In this document: positions 1 through 8,550 of the stretch, in pieces | Numbering within the stretch: the stretch's first letter is position 1 | Layout of the letters: every line of letters begins with the position of its first letter | Source of the DNA: UBA5078 sp040384465 | Lineage (GTDB): Bacteria; Pseudomonadota; Gammaproteobacteria; Pseudomonadales; Pseudohongiellaceae | Reading direction: 5' to 3' | Assembly: GCA_040384465.1 (NCBI GenBank) | Contig: JAZKJF010000011.1 | Coordinates: forward strand, 1 to 64,000 | Length of the DNA stretch: 64,000 nucleotides | Notes under the pieces: generated by a model | What the model was told of the DNA's origin: nothing | Databases searched by the model: none | What the model saw: the letters and a program-made list of their open reading frames with translations, nothing else | Translations under genes and position numbers: made by a program

Positions 1-530
1 GCGGTGTGGGTGGCGGTGTGGGTGGCGGTGTGGGTGGCGGTGTGGGTGGCGGTGTGGGTGGCGGTGTCGGTGCCGGCCTGGGTGCCGTGCCTCCGGCCAT
101 TGTCGACATTCTCGAACCGACCTTGCCACTGGACGAAACGATCACGCAAACCGCCGACAGACTGGACGGCATTGTCGACAATCTCCCCAACGTGAATCTG
201 CCAGGCAACGCACCCGATCTGGGTAGCGTGATCGGTGGCGGCGCAGCCGGTGGCGTGCTGAGCAACGCGGTGATCGACAATAGTGTGAACGCAGCCGCCG
301 ATGTCATCGTCGACAACCTTGCGGCGCCCATCAGCGGCGCTGTCTCTGATGCGGTCAACGACGGCACGGTGGTCGACATCCTCAACGACGCCAACAATGT
401 GCCTCTTGAAAACCTGCAGGACTTGCCCGTCGATGATCTACCTATCGACGAACTGCCTGTCGATGACTTGCCAGCGAATGATGTGCTGGATGCTGTGACG
501 GATAACATTCCGGAGATTCCCGGACTGTAG
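1..530 (+). CDS. Gly-rich, acidic repeat protein (3' part only)
   Basis: The gene enters from the left edge; the reading frame runs from base 3 to a TAG at 528-530. The visible protein begins with a GGGV tetrapeptide repeat encoded by an exact 12-bp tandem repeat. A stretch of about 130 mostly acidic, Asn/Asp-rich residues follows. The end carries degenerate pentapeptides of the type LPVDD-LPIDE-LPVDD. No Cys or enzymatic motif is visible. The true start lies outside the window, so a signal peptide cannot be judged. The composition suits a secreted or surface protein (inference). It lies 57 bp upstream of, and on the same strand as, a TPR/beta-barrel outer-membrane protein, so the two may be functionally linked. 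I do not recognise the family. Confidence 0.6.
   Translation, partial: GVGGGVGGGVGGGVGGGVGGGVGAGLGAVPPAIVDILEPTLPLDETITQTADRLDGIVDNLPNVNLPGNAPDLGSVIGGGAAGGVLSNAVIDNSVNAAADVIVDNLAAPISGAVSDAVNDGTVVDILNDANNVPLENLQDLPVDDLPIDELPVDDLPANDVLDAVTDNIPEIPGL
4..63 (+). repeat. 12-bp tandem repeat (5 exact copies)
   Basis: Five exact head-to-tail copies of GTGTGGGTGGCG run from base 4 to 63, followed by a degenerate sixth (GTGTCGGTGCCG). They continue to the window edge, so the real copy number is unknown. In the coding frame each unit gives GGGV. A 12-bp unit preserves the frame, so copy-number change would alter protein length without a frameshift. Confidence 0.9.
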
Positions 531-587
531 ATAGCATCCACATCAAGTCGCAGACATAACGTCACTGGCAACAAGAGGCAAAGAATC

Positions 588-1952
588 ATGGCGCTGTATT
601 TCAAACCGGGTTTCAGAAAGACATTGGGCATCTCTGTACTGCTGGCCACCATTCCGGTGCTGGCGCAAAACGCACAGAACAGCGGCAGCCAGACGGCTGC
701 CGAAACGAACGCAGGCATCAGCGCCTTCAACCAGGGCGACTATCAACAGGCGCTGGGATTGTTCGAGGCAGCGGAGCGGGCGGGCGATCAGAGTGATGCG
801 CTAGATTACAACATCGCTGTGAGCCTCTACCGTCTCGGTCGTTACGAGGAAGCGAAGGAGCGCTTCCAGACGCTTGCCGACAAACCCGATTGGCAAGTGC
901 TGGTGCGTTACAACCTCGGCCTGGTGGCCGAGGCGCAGCAAGACACTGCGGCGGCAGTCGAGCACTACCGCTTCTCCGCGCAGCAACAGGAGAACGAACG
1001 GGTCAGCGGGCTGGCGCAGCAGAAACTCGACGCGCTGGAGCAGCAAAGCATCAAGCCCGCTGCTGCAGCCGCTTCGCCAGAAAAGCGCTGGGCCGGACTG
1101 ATCAGCCTCAGCGGCGGAGAAGACTCCAATGCGTCGAGTCTGGCGGACGAGCTGCTGGAGAGTACCAGCAGCGCAGAGGATGCTTTCCATGAACTGCTGC
1201 TCTATGGCCATGTGCAACTCAGCGGGCAGCAGGGCAATGGTTTCCGCCTCTACGGGATGGGCTTCGATCGCGCCTTCAACACCTTTGAACATCTCGACAG
1301 TCAGGTGCTGGGCGCTGGCGCAGTGTATGAAAAACCGCTTGGCAGTTATCTGTTTGAAGGCGGGGTACGTGCCACGAACACCACACTGAACTCACGCGAC
1401 GTTGCCGATCAGTGGCAGGTCAGCGCGGGTATCTCGCGCCGTTTCGAGTTCGGCACAGTGAACACCAGCTACGCCTACAGCCGCTTCGACGCAGGCAAGG
1501 ACTTCGCGCAGATCGATGGCGACCAGCATGTGATCGAACTCGGCTGGCGCAAGCAGTTCGGTGATCTCAGCCTGCGCAGCCGCTATCGCTACGAGACCAA
1601 TGCGCGTGACGATCTGCAGCGCACCGGAGCGTTCGCCAGCTACTCGCCGGATCGACACGGTCTGCGCCTGGAAGCGCGCTGGCAGGCTACGTCGGCATGG
1701 AGCACCGGGTTGATCGCTGAACATACCGACAGCCAGTACGACGAGGCCAATCGTCTGCGCGACACCGACGGGCAGATCCGCGAGGAGAAGCGCGTCAACA
1801 AGCAGAACCGGCTGACAGCCGATGTCAGCTATCGCTTCAATCAGCACTGGCGCGCAAAGGCCGAGTATCAGTACACCGATCAGCGCGACAACTTCGACAT
1901 CTACGCCTACGACAAGCACCGCGTACTGGGCACGGTCGAATTCCAGTTCTGA
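588..1952 (+). CDS. TPR plus beta-barrel outer-membrane protein (Slam/DUF560-like)
   Basis: A 454-residue protein with an N-terminal signal peptide (residues about 1-26, cleavage near VLAQ). Three TPR-like repeats follow (about 38-145; FNQGDYQQALGLFEAAERAG and YRLGRYEEAKERFQ). From about residue 170 there are alternating aromatic beta-strands ending in a terminal Phe (VEFQF), typical of an outer-membrane barrel. TPR followed by barrel is the layout of Slam-type surface lipoprotein translocons, but other TPR-porins share it and sequence alone does not decide. GAGG lies about 13 nt before the ATG. The Gly-rich acidic protein just upstream is a possible client (inference). The start is supported by the signal peptide. 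Confidence 0.7.
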   Translation: MALYFKPGFRKTLGISVLLATIPVLAQNAQNSGSQTAAETNAGISAFNQGDYQQALGLFEAAERAGDQSDALDYNIAVSLYRLGRYEEAKERFQTLADKPDWQVLVRYNLGLVAEAQQDTAAAVEHYRFSAQQQENERVSGLAQQKLDALEQQSIKPAAAAASPEKRWAGLISLSGGEDSNASSLADELLESTSSAEDAFHELLLYGHVQLSGQQGNGFRLYGMGFDRAFNTFEHLDSQVLGAGAVYEKPLGSYLFEGGVRATNTTLNSRDVADQWQVSAGISRRFEFGTVNTSYAYSRFDAGKDFAQIDGDQHVIELGWRKQFGDLSLRSRYRYETNARDDLQRTGAFASYSPDRHGLRLEARWQATSAWSTGLIAEHTDSQYDEANRLRDTDGQIREEKRVNKQNRLTADVSYRFNQHWRAKAEYQYTDQRDNFDIYAYDKHRVLGTVEFQF

Positions 1953-2004
1953 GCATTACCCCCTCCTGTAGAGCAGATATGTTCGCAAGTTTATTGCTGC
2001 CAGC

Positions 2005-2035
2005 CCGGACGGCATTGGATACAATGCCCGTCCGG
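2005..2035 (+). terminator. Hairpin after the barrel gene
   Basis: CCGGACGGCATTG pairs with CAATGCCCGTCCGG with one bulged C and a 5-nt loop. It sits 50 bp after the stop of the barrel gene and about 30 bp before the sugar-dehydrogenase ATG. The downstream T-run is weak (CATCTTTACT), so termination is plausible but not certain. Confidence 0.45.
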
Positions 2036-2066
2036 CATCTTTACTCAATGAACCCAGGAACTACTC

Positions 2067-3176
2067 ATGAGAATACTGACGAGCTGCCTGACAGCGGTCC
2101 TGCTGACAGTCGCCCTTCCCCTGACCACGGTCAGCGCCCAGAATCAACCCGGCTTCCGCACCGAAACAGTCGTGGAAGGCATCGATGTGCCCTGGGGCAT
2201 GACCTGGTTACCCGATGGCGACATGCTCGTCACCAACCGTGGCGGTCAGCTGTATCGCGTCCATGAAGGGACTCTTAGTGCTCCGCTGGGCGGTGTGCCG
2301 ACAGTGCATGTGAATGGCCAGGGCGGTCTGCTCGACATCGCACTGCACCCGGATTACGCCAACAACGGCTGGATCTACATCACCTACTCCAGCATGGAAG
2401 GTGCTGGCAGCGGCAGCCATACGGCCATCATGCGCGCCAAATTGCAGGGTGACAGCCTGGTCGAACAACAGGTGCTCTATAAAGGCGAAGGCAACACTGA
2501 GCGCGGCGCTCACTACGGCAGCCGCATCGCTTTCGACAACAACGGCTATCTGTTCTTCTCCATCGGCGAGCGCGGAGCCCACTTCGATAACGCCCAGCAG
2601 CTGGACCGCGACGGCGGCAAGATCTACCGCCTGCACGACGATGGCCGCATCCCGGTCGACAACCCCTTCGTCAACACGCCCGGTGCCAAAGCAGCGGTTT
2701 ACTCGCACGGTCACCGCAACCCGCAGGGCCTCGCCATTCACCCGACCACAGGACAGGTGTGGGAACACGAGCACGGCCCGATGGGCGGCGACGAGATCAA
2801 CATCATTCAGCCAGGCAAAAACTACGGCTGGCCGATCATCGGCTACGGCATCGACTACAACGGTCAACCCCTGGCAGTGGCCACCAGCCGCGAAGGCATC
2901 GAACAGCCGATCTATTATTGGGACCCGTCGATTGCACCGTCCGGCATGGCCTTCATTACCAGTGACAACTACGGACCGGAGCTGAAAGGCCATCTGCTGG
3001 TTGGCTCCCTGAAATTCCGTTACATGACGCATCTGGTGCTGGATGGCAACACCGTGGTGGCCAGCGATAACGTATTCCCCGGCATCGGCCGCGTCCGCAA
3101 CATCAAGCAGGGCCCGGATGGCTACATCTATGTCGCCACCGAGGGTGATGGCATCATCCGCATCCTGCCGGAATAG
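2067..3176 (+). CDS. PQQ-dependent sugar dehydrogenase (YliI/Asd-like)
   Basis: A 369-residue periplasmic six-bladed propeller of the soluble glucose/aldose sugar dehydrogenase family. Residues 1-25 form a signal peptide (cleavage near TVSAQ). The family hallmarks are clear: VPWGMTWLPDGDMLVTNRGG, GLLDIALHPDY, AHYGSRIAFD, YSHGHRNPQGLAIHP (about 210-225), and WEHEHGPMGGDEIN followed by NYGWP. Length matches E. coli YliI (about 370). Such enzymes oxidise aldoses with PQQ and Ca2+; the natural substrate is usually unknown. An ATG follows AGGAACTACTC. No PQQ synthesis genes are in the window. Confidence 0.88.
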   Translation: MRILTSCLTAVLLTVALPLTTVSAQNQPGFRTETVVEGIDVPWGMTWLPDGDMLVTNRGGQLYRVHEGTLSAPLGGVPTVHVNGQGGLLDIALHPDYANNGWIYITYSSMEGAGSGSHTAIMRAKLQGDSLVEQQVLYKGEGNTERGAHYGSRIAFDNNGYLFFSIGERGAHFDNAQQLDRDGGKIYRLHDDGRIPVDNPFVNTPGAKAAVYSHGHRNPQGLAIHPTTGQVWEHEHGPMGGDEINIIQPGKNYGWPIIGYGIDYNGQPLAVATSREGIEQPIYYWDPSIAPSGMAFITSDNYGPELKGHLLVGSLKFRYMTHLVLDGNTVVASDNVFPGIGRVRNIKQGPDGYIYVATEGDGIIRILPE

Positions 3177-3184
3177 TGATAATC

Positions 3185-3257
3185 CTGTGGGAGCGAGCCT
3201 GCTCGCGATTGCCTGCCCCAAGAACAAACCTGATCGCGGGCAGGCCTGCTCCCACAG
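3185..3257. repeat. REP-type inverted repeat
   Basis: Two 25-nt arms face each other around a 23-nt spacer. They begin CTGTGGGAGC and end GCTCCCACAG, with only a few mismatches in the GCGAGC/GCAGGC parts. The core resembles the REP elements of Pseudomonas. It lies between the sugar dehydrogenase and carbonic anhydrase genes and recurs at 20322, 23591 and, in variant form, 63242. Confidence 0.8.
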
Positions 3258-3288
3258 CTTCAAGCAACCCAGCATTTGGTAAAGAACT

Positions 3289-3927
3289 ATGAGCGATAAA
3301 CTTCTCGCTGGTTATCAGCGCTTCAAGAACGGCTACTTTGCAGAGAACAGAGAAAAATTGCGGCAACTCGCCGAGCAGCAGCGCCCGAATCACGTGCTGA
3401 TAACGTGTTGTGACGCCCGCATGGAACCGGCTCTGATTTTCGATACGGCCCCCGGAGACTTGTTCGTTATCCGCAACGTGGCGAACCTCGTGCCCCCTTA
3501 CGAAATCGAAGGCGCCTACCACGGCACCAGCGCCGCGCTGGAGTTCGCCATTACCGTTTTGGAAGTACCGGAGATCATCGTGCTCGGCCACTCGCGCTGT
3601 GGCGGCATTCGTTCGCTGGTCATGGAGTCCAAGCGCCTGCCGCAGGACACCTTCATTGCCCGCTGGATGTCCATCGTCGCCCCGGTCGCCAACCTGGCCG
3701 ATCCGGACACACTCGACCCCAACGACCACGTCACGTTCAATCGTTGCGAGCAGGCCGCCGTCGGTTACTCTCTGCGCAATCTGATGACCTATCCGTGGAT
3801 TCGCAGCCGTGTGGAAGCGGGCACGCTGACGCTGAAGGGCTGGCACTACAACATCTTCACCGGCGCGCTGAAACAGGTACACGATCAGGACACCATCTCG
3901 ACGATTGTGGAAGAGGCGCAGGACTGA
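3289..3927 (+). CDS. can: Beta-class carbonic anhydrase
   Basis: A 212-residue cytoplasmic zinc enzyme interconverting CO2 and bicarbonate. The zinc/active-site signature is complete: C40-x-D42-x-R44 within ITCCDARMEP, and H101-x-x-C104 in LGHSRCGGI. DLFVIRNVANLVPP and GTSAALEFAI are standard for the family, and length agrees with E. coli Can. Bicarbonate made here would feed PEP carboxylase, also in this window but far away. It stands alone between a REP element and the convergent exporter gene. Confidence 0.93.
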   Translation: MSDKLLAGYQRFKNGYFAENREKLRQLAEQQRPNHVLITCCDARMEPALIFDTAPGDLFVIRNVANLVPPYEIEGAYHGTSAALEFAITVLEVPEIIVLGHSRCGGIRSLVMESKRLPQDTFIARWMSIVAPVANLADPDTLDPNDHVTFNRCEQAAVGYSLRNLMTYPWIRSRVEAGTLTLKGWHYNIFTGALKQVHDQDTISTIVEEAQD

Positions 3928-3946
3928 GCCAGCGTTGGAGCTGGCT
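3927..3946. terminator. Hairpin between convergent genes
   Basis: AGCCAGC and GCTGGCT form a 7-bp stem with a GTTGGA loop, followed on the plus strand by TTCAACTATTT. It fills the gap between the carbonic anhydrase stop and the stop of the convergent ABC exporter, where a terminator is expected. Confidence 0.5.
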
Positions 3947-3950
3947 TCAA

Positions 3951-6059
3951 CTATTTACTGATTGCATTTTCGGGCGCCAGACCACCCTCACTGCAACACA
4001 AAACGCGATCGGCAATCGCCAGCGGTGCAGGGCGGTGGGTGATCATCACAGTAGTGATTTGCAGTGCTCGAATCTCTTGCAGCACCGCCGCTTCCACCTG
4101 TGGGTCGAGGTTCGCGGTGGCTTCATCCAGAAACAGAAGGCGCGGCTGCATGTAAAAAGCCCGTGCCAGCAAGACTCGCTGTCCCTGTCCTGCCGACATG
4201 ATGGAACCCATATCCCCAATCAAGCTGTTGTAGCCCATCGGCAATGCGTTGATGAAGTCGTCTATCCGCGCCATCCGGCAAGCGTGCCGCAGCAGCTCAT
4301 GGTCCACCTCCTCCGCATACAGCGTGATGTTGTCGATCAGCGTCCCGGAGAGCAGCTGATCGCTCTGCAGCACCCCGGCACAGACGCAGCGGAACTGGCG
4401 CAGACCAAACTCCTGGATATCCATCTCATCGATGCGAACGGTCCCTGCCGTCGGGAGCAGCAGTCCCGCCATGACTTTGATCAGTGTCGACTTGCCCGCC
4501 CCCGACGGACCAGTAATCGCAACAATTTCACCCAGCGCGATATCGAGGTTGATGCCATCGAGAACCGGAGTGCGGCAACCCGGATAACTGTATTGAAGAT
4601 TCAGCAGCTGCAATCGCCCTGCCACCGGGACGCGCAGTTTCGGCAAGTAGAAATTGTCGAATTCTCTTGGCGTGCAGGTGATGTCCGACACACGTTCCAG
4701 CTGCAGACGCAGCAGCCTGATCTGCACCAGCTTTTCAATGAACGAACGAATGGAGGAAGAAAAATTACTCTTCAGGGCGACAAAGGCGGTCAGAAAACCC
4801 AGTGACAAAGTACCATCCAGCACGGCCAGCGCCGCGAGGTAAATCACCAGCACATTTTCCAATCCGCTCAGCAAGCCATGCGCAGCATCAATGCGAATCA
4901 TCACGCGCGTCAGTTGGACATTGGCATTGACCTGTTCGGCATATTGATTTCGCCACAGCAGGACACGGGACAGCTCGCGGCAATAGAACTTGATCATCTC
5001 GATGGCCCGCATATTTTCCATGAGACTGGTGCTCGACTTCGCATCCGCCACGATACGTTGCTCGCTGAGCGATTTGACGGTCGGAATCATCGCCAAGCGC
5101 AAGGTCGCCACCAGCACCACAAAAATCAGCACCACGGAAGCGAGCACTGTGTTGAAGGTAAACATGACGAGCAGTGTCAGCAATGCAAAGGTGCCGTCCA
5201 GCACCACGGTAATCAGATCTTCTGTGAGGATGTGCCGGATCTCCCGAATTGAACCAAACCGGGAAACCAGATCACCGACATGCCGTTTGCTGAAAAACTC
5301 CGTGGGCAGTGTCATCAGATGATTGAAGACATTGCCTGCCATCTGAAAACCCAATTGATTGGAGAAATACAACTGCACGCTGGCGCGCGCACTGCTCATA
5401 CCAACATTGGTCAGCGCAAGCATGAAGAAGCCAATCGCGAGCATGGCAAGAAAATCCGCGTCCAGTTTCGACACTCCTTCATCGATCACCAGCTGCAGAT
5501 AAAATGCGGTGCCGATGGACGACAGCTGCAGAAACAACGACAGCACAAACAATTGCACCACTGCTCTGTTGAACCCAGGATAACGCGTGAAGAGATCGAA
5601 CAGACGCGAGCGTAACTCCTGCTTCTCCGCTCGCAAGTCCTTGCCGGGCACGCACTCGATGGCGATGCCGGTGAAATGCCGCCCCACTTCACTGAATGAA
5701 TACTCGCGCTTCCCCACCGCAGGATCATGAATCACGATGCCTTTGCGCGATACGCTGCGCAGCACCACGAAATGCGTCATGTCCCAGTGCAGAATGGCAG
5801 GCAATTGCAATTGGCCAAGCTCTTCACATTCAAGACGCAGTGGTCGCGCCTGCAATCCTAGTGCGTTGGCAATCGACAGGATGTCATTCAATCCTGCCCC
5901 CCTGGCGGATACTGGATAGTCTCGGCGCAAAGAGTTCAGATCAATGCGCTTTCCATAGAAGGACGCGACCATTGAGAGGCAAGCCAAACCGCACTCGGTG
6001 CGTTCCGATTGCAACACTTCGGGCAAGCCGCGCCCGGTACCAAAGAGTGCCGCGATCAC
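3951..6059 (-). CDS. C39 peptidase-containing ABC exporter (CvaB-like)
   Basis: A 702-residue inner-membrane type I secretion ATPase. The N-terminal C39 protease domain (about 1-130) has an apparently intact triad: C23 in TECGLACLSM, H96 in DMTHFVVL, D112 in HDPAVG. Membrane segments span about 165-430. The ATPase has Walker A GPSGAGKST (517-525), Walker B LLFLDE (641-646), a D-loop in ATANLD and H675. The signature is MSAGQGQ (621-627) rather than LSGGQ. Such exporters usually cut a double-glycine leader from a peptide and export it with an HlyD adaptor and TolC. A GTG start overlaps the adaptor's TGA by 4 bp (GTGA). No peptide substrate gene was found nearby, so the cargo is unknown and may be an acylated product of the cluster. 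Confidence 0.88.
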   Translation of the reverse strand: MIAALFGTGRGLPEVLQSERTECGLACLSMVASFYGKRIDLNSLRRDYPVSARGAGLNDILSIANALGLQARPLRLECEELGQLQLPAILHWDMTHFVVLRSVSRKGIVIHDPAVGKREYSFSEVGRHFTGIAIECVPGKDLRAEKQELRSRLFDLFTRYPGFNRAVVQLFVLSLFLQLSSIGTAFYLQLVIDEGVSKLDADFLAMLAIGFFMLALTNVGMSSARASVQLYFSNQLGFQMAGNVFNHLMTLPTEFFSKRHVGDLVSRFGSIREIRHILTEDLITVVLDGTFALLTLLVMFTFNTVLASVVLIFVVLVATLRLAMIPTVKSLSEQRIVADAKSSTSLMENMRAIEMIKFYCRELSRVLLWRNQYAEQVNANVQLTRVMIRIDAAHGLLSGLENVLVIYLAALAVLDGTLSLGFLTAFVALKSNFSSSIRSFIEKLVQIRLLRLQLERVSDITCTPREFDNFYLPKLRVPVAGRLQLLNLQYSYPGCRTPVLDGINLDIALGEIVAITGPSGAGKSTLIKVMAGLLLPTAGTVRIDEMDIQEFGLRQFRCVCAGVLQSDQLLSGTLIDNITLYAEEVDHELLRHACRMARIDDFINALPMGYNSLIGDMGSIMSAGQGQRVLLARAFYMQPRLLFLDEATANLDPQVEAAVLQEIRALQITTVMITHRPAPLAIADRVLCCSEGGLAPENAISK

Positions 6060-7300
6060 ATTTTTCTCCCGAGGCTGCGCAAGGGAGCGAAAACACGCTG
6101 CAGGATCGTCTGGCGGGCAGTGACGATCTGGGCACTGAACTGCATACCAGGGCGCAGACGCTCCAATTCCGTACCATTCGTTTTCAACCCACCCAGTGCT
6201 GCACGTACCAGATACACTGGCTCGCGCAGCTCAGGAGGCAGATCGATCTCGCGTGGGTCCAACACCGTGTCAGCGATAAATGTCACGGATGCTGGGAAGG
6301 TGCCGTAGACACGGACAGGATATGCGTCGTAGGCCAGCATGATCTCCTGCTGCAGCGCGATCTCTCCCAGCGCCCGCGAAGGCAGATACAACCATGCTTC
6401 CAGTTCGCTATCCTCTGGCAACAAGGTCAGCAGCGGCTGACGTGACTCCAGTGCGTCTCCCTGCGTCACCAGCAAATTACTGACCACCCCGGCGGCAGGT
6501 GCTGTCACTGCGAAACTGTCCTGTGTCTCCATATCCTTGCGGCGCACCAGCAGCTGTGAGCGCTGGCGCTGCAACTCCAGCAACTCTTGCTGCAGCGCCA
6601 GTGGCCGCATGACGAGTTGATGACGCACCTCCACCAGTTCCCGTTCACGCCCTTCGATCTGCAGCAAATTGCTGCGGCTCAACTGCTGTGCGCTGTAAAG
6701 TTTGTCCAGCTGCTGGTCACGAACAGCATCCGCCAGCATGCCTTGCTCATGCAATCTGGCGGTTCGCTCGTAGTCGTGTTCACTGAGGGCAAGCCGACTG
6801 GTGACGAGCCCCTGCTGTTCACGCAACAGCTGCACCTCGGATTCCAGCGCCGCAGCCTGTTGACGCCATTGTGCGCTGTCCAGTGCTGCACGCTCATGGG
6901 CTACCTGAATCTGTTCCTCCAGATGCTGGGATTGACGGTCGATTTGCTGCAACTGGAAAAGATTGGCAGCGCTGCCGTCTGCAGAGAACTGCGGCGTACT
7001 CACAACTCCGAGTATCTGCCCGGCGTCAACACGCTGTCCTTCGACGACCTCGACCTTCTGCAGTATCCCTGTGCGCCCCGCATAGACTTCAACAGCGCCA
7101 GCAAGCGGACTGAGATGGCCCCGCGCCGACTCAGTACGGCTGAATCCGGCGAACATCGCAAACAGCAGAAAACCCAGAAACGTCAACAGGACTCCAACAC
7201 AAAACACCCGCAACCCTGGGGGCTGATAGAAAACGGCTGCACCGAAGCGAGAGCCAGTCATCGCGAGCAGTGCTTCCGGCCTGAACAATGTGTCGCTCAT
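6056..7300 (-). CDS. HlyD-family periplasmic adaptor (CvaA-type)
   Basis: A 414-residue membrane-fusion protein linking the C39 ABC exporter to an outer-membrane channel. One N-terminal membrane helix (about 25-50, FCVGVLLTFLGFLLFAMFAG) is followed by TESARGHLSPLAGAVEVYAG, close to the colicin V secretion adaptors. A lipoyl-like half, a long coiled-coil hairpin rich in Gln/Leu/Glu (about 90-260) and the second lipoyl half (AVTAPAAGVVSNLLV) follow. The longer frame opens upstream, but the ATG at 7300 has an AGAGGG ribosome site and overlaps the acyltransferase stop by 4 bp (ATGA), fixing the start. The downstream overlap with the ABC gene indicates translational coupling. Confidence 0.88.
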   Translation of the reverse strand: MSDTLFRPEALLAMTGSRFGAAVFYQPPGLRVFCVGVLLTFLGFLLFAMFAGFSRTESARGHLSPLAGAVEVYAGRTGILQKVEVVEGQRVDAGQILGVVSTPQFSADGSAANLFQLQQIDRQSQHLEEQIQVAHERAALDSAQWRQQAAALESEVQLLREQQGLVTSRLALSEHDYERTARLHEQGMLADAVRDQQLDKLYSAQQLSRSNLLQIEGRERELVEVRHQLVMRPLALQQELLELQRQRSQLLVRRKDMETQDSFAVTAPAAGVVSNLLVTQGDALESRQPLLTLLPEDSELEAWLYLPSRALGEIALQQEIMLAYDAYPVRVYGTFPASVTFIADTVLDPREIDLPPELREPVYLVRAALGGLKTNGTELERLRPGMQFSAQIVTARQTILQRVFAPLRSLGRKM

Positions 7301-8550
7301 CGCGGCGCCCTCTCTGCGGAGGCGGCAACACTGCAATAACTGAGCAGCGCAGGGAGATATTTCCATTGCGCAGGCGTGCGCCTGATCCACTTTTCTGCCA
7401 GCCGCGCCAGCATCTGGGTAATGCGGGTCACCGCATGCGGCAGCGATTCGCCATCGCGCACACGGGTATCGATCATGTCCTCCATATCGATCTGATCAAC
7501 ACCGTCACACTCCCATGTGACAAAGGGAATGATCGGTGCACGTCCGAGGATTGCCAGCATGGCTGGTCCTTTGACGAGACGGGCCCGTTGACCGAAGAAC
7601 AGCACTTCCGTGGTAGCACCAAAATCCTCGCGCAAGTCGAACAGCACTCCCAAACTTTGATTACCCTTGCGCAAGCCCGCGACCACCGCCGCTGAAACAC
7701 CCTCACCATGTGGCAATATCTGCAAACGCAGGTCTGCATTCAGCGCATGAGTTACAGCGTTGTGCCGTTCCCTTTGCAATGACAGCACCTGACGGCCAGT
7801 CTCAACCTGCTCCGCAAGACAGCGAAACGCCCCCACAAAATCGCCCATGTGAATGGTCACCAGCACACGCGACCCGGGACACCGACTGATCAGTGCGCGG
7901 TACGCATCCTGTTCCTGCCAGATGAATTTTCTTCTCGGTTCATGTGTGACAATTTGCGGATGATGTTGCAGACGCTTGGCATAGTGTGATGCCAGAAAAT
8001 CATCATGCTGATTCAGAAGCTGGAACAACGCACTGCGAGGCTCATGCAACAGTGCACCCAGCCCCAGGACCAACGCTTCACGATGTGCAGCAGCCTGCGC
8101 GAGACGGGGCAGCAGCACACTGCGCATCCGACGCAGACAACTCAGCAACCAGCGCTTGTACGACAGCCTCAATCCACTCTGCAGACAGCGCGTGGACGCT
8201 TCTTGCAGGAAGACATAAACAGCCTCGGCGACTGTTCTTTGTGGCCACACCGAGGGCAACTTTTCGGCGTATTCCAGGTGCTGACAGCTTTGTGTCGCGG
8301 AATAATTTTCCTGACATAACTCGATACGATGTCCGATCTCGGTATGCAGCAACCGTGTGGAGGCAGACGGCCATGGATACACGCGCAGCAGTGCACGAAT
8401 GACCGTCGATTCACGGCTGGCCAGCATTGCTTCCAGCGCCTCGCAAACCATGGAGACAGCCTGCGTGTAACGACCATCAACGTGCGCACGTCTGGCATCC
8501 TGCAGCAGAATTTGTGCACCAAGCCCTTGAGGATTTGCCGCCACCTTCAT
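7297..8550 (-). CDS. LpxL/HtrB-like acyltransferase
   Basis: A 417-residue protein whose C-terminal 200 residues resemble lipid A late acyltransferases (lysophospholipid acyltransferase superfamily). VLVTIHMGDFVGAF (about 229-242) carries the active-site His234. GVLFDLREDFGATTEVLFFG, then GPAMLAILGRAPIIPFV, match the conserved acceptor-binding region. The usual acidic residue five after the His (HX4D/E) is Val; an Asp stands at +3 instead, so the catalytic dyad may be altered. The 200-residue N-terminal part is much longer than in LpxL, helical, with no recognised domain and no clear transmembrane anchor. It overlaps both neighbours by 4 bp. In this context it probably moves an acyl chain from the cluster's carrier protein to an amine or hydroxyl acceptor (inference), not to lipid A. 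Confidence 0.75.
   Translation of the reverse strand: MKVAANPQGLGAQILLQDARRAHVDGRYTQAVSMVCEALEAMLASRESTVIRALLRVYPWPSASTRLLHTEIGHRIELCQENYSATQSCQHLEYAEKLPSVWPQRTVAEAVYVFLQEASTRCLQSGLRLSYKRWLLSCLRRMRSVLLPRLAQAAAHREALVLGLGALLHEPRSALFQLLNQHDDFLASHYAKRLQHHPQIVTHEPRRKFIWQEQDAYRALISRCPGSRVLVTIHMGDFVGAFRCLAEQVETGRQVLSLQRERHNAVTHALNADLRLQILPHGEGVSAAVVAGLRKGNQSLGVLFDLREDFGATTEVLFFGQRARLVKGPAMLAILGRAPIIPFVTWECDGVDQIDMEDMIDTRVRDGESLPHAVTRITQMLARLAEKWIRRTPAQWKYLPALLSYCSVAASAERAPR

Noticed and set aside
4..63. Possible CRISPR array at the window start
   Set aside because: The unit is 12 bp, has no spacers and is translated as GGGV repeats.
2208..3275. 355-codon minus-strand frame
   Set aside because: Antisense to the sugar dehydrogenase, which has a signal peptide and all family motifs.
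3744..4805. 353-codon plus-strand frame
   Set aside because: Antisense to the C39 ABC exporter, with a shadow-type composition rich in His, Gln and Arg.
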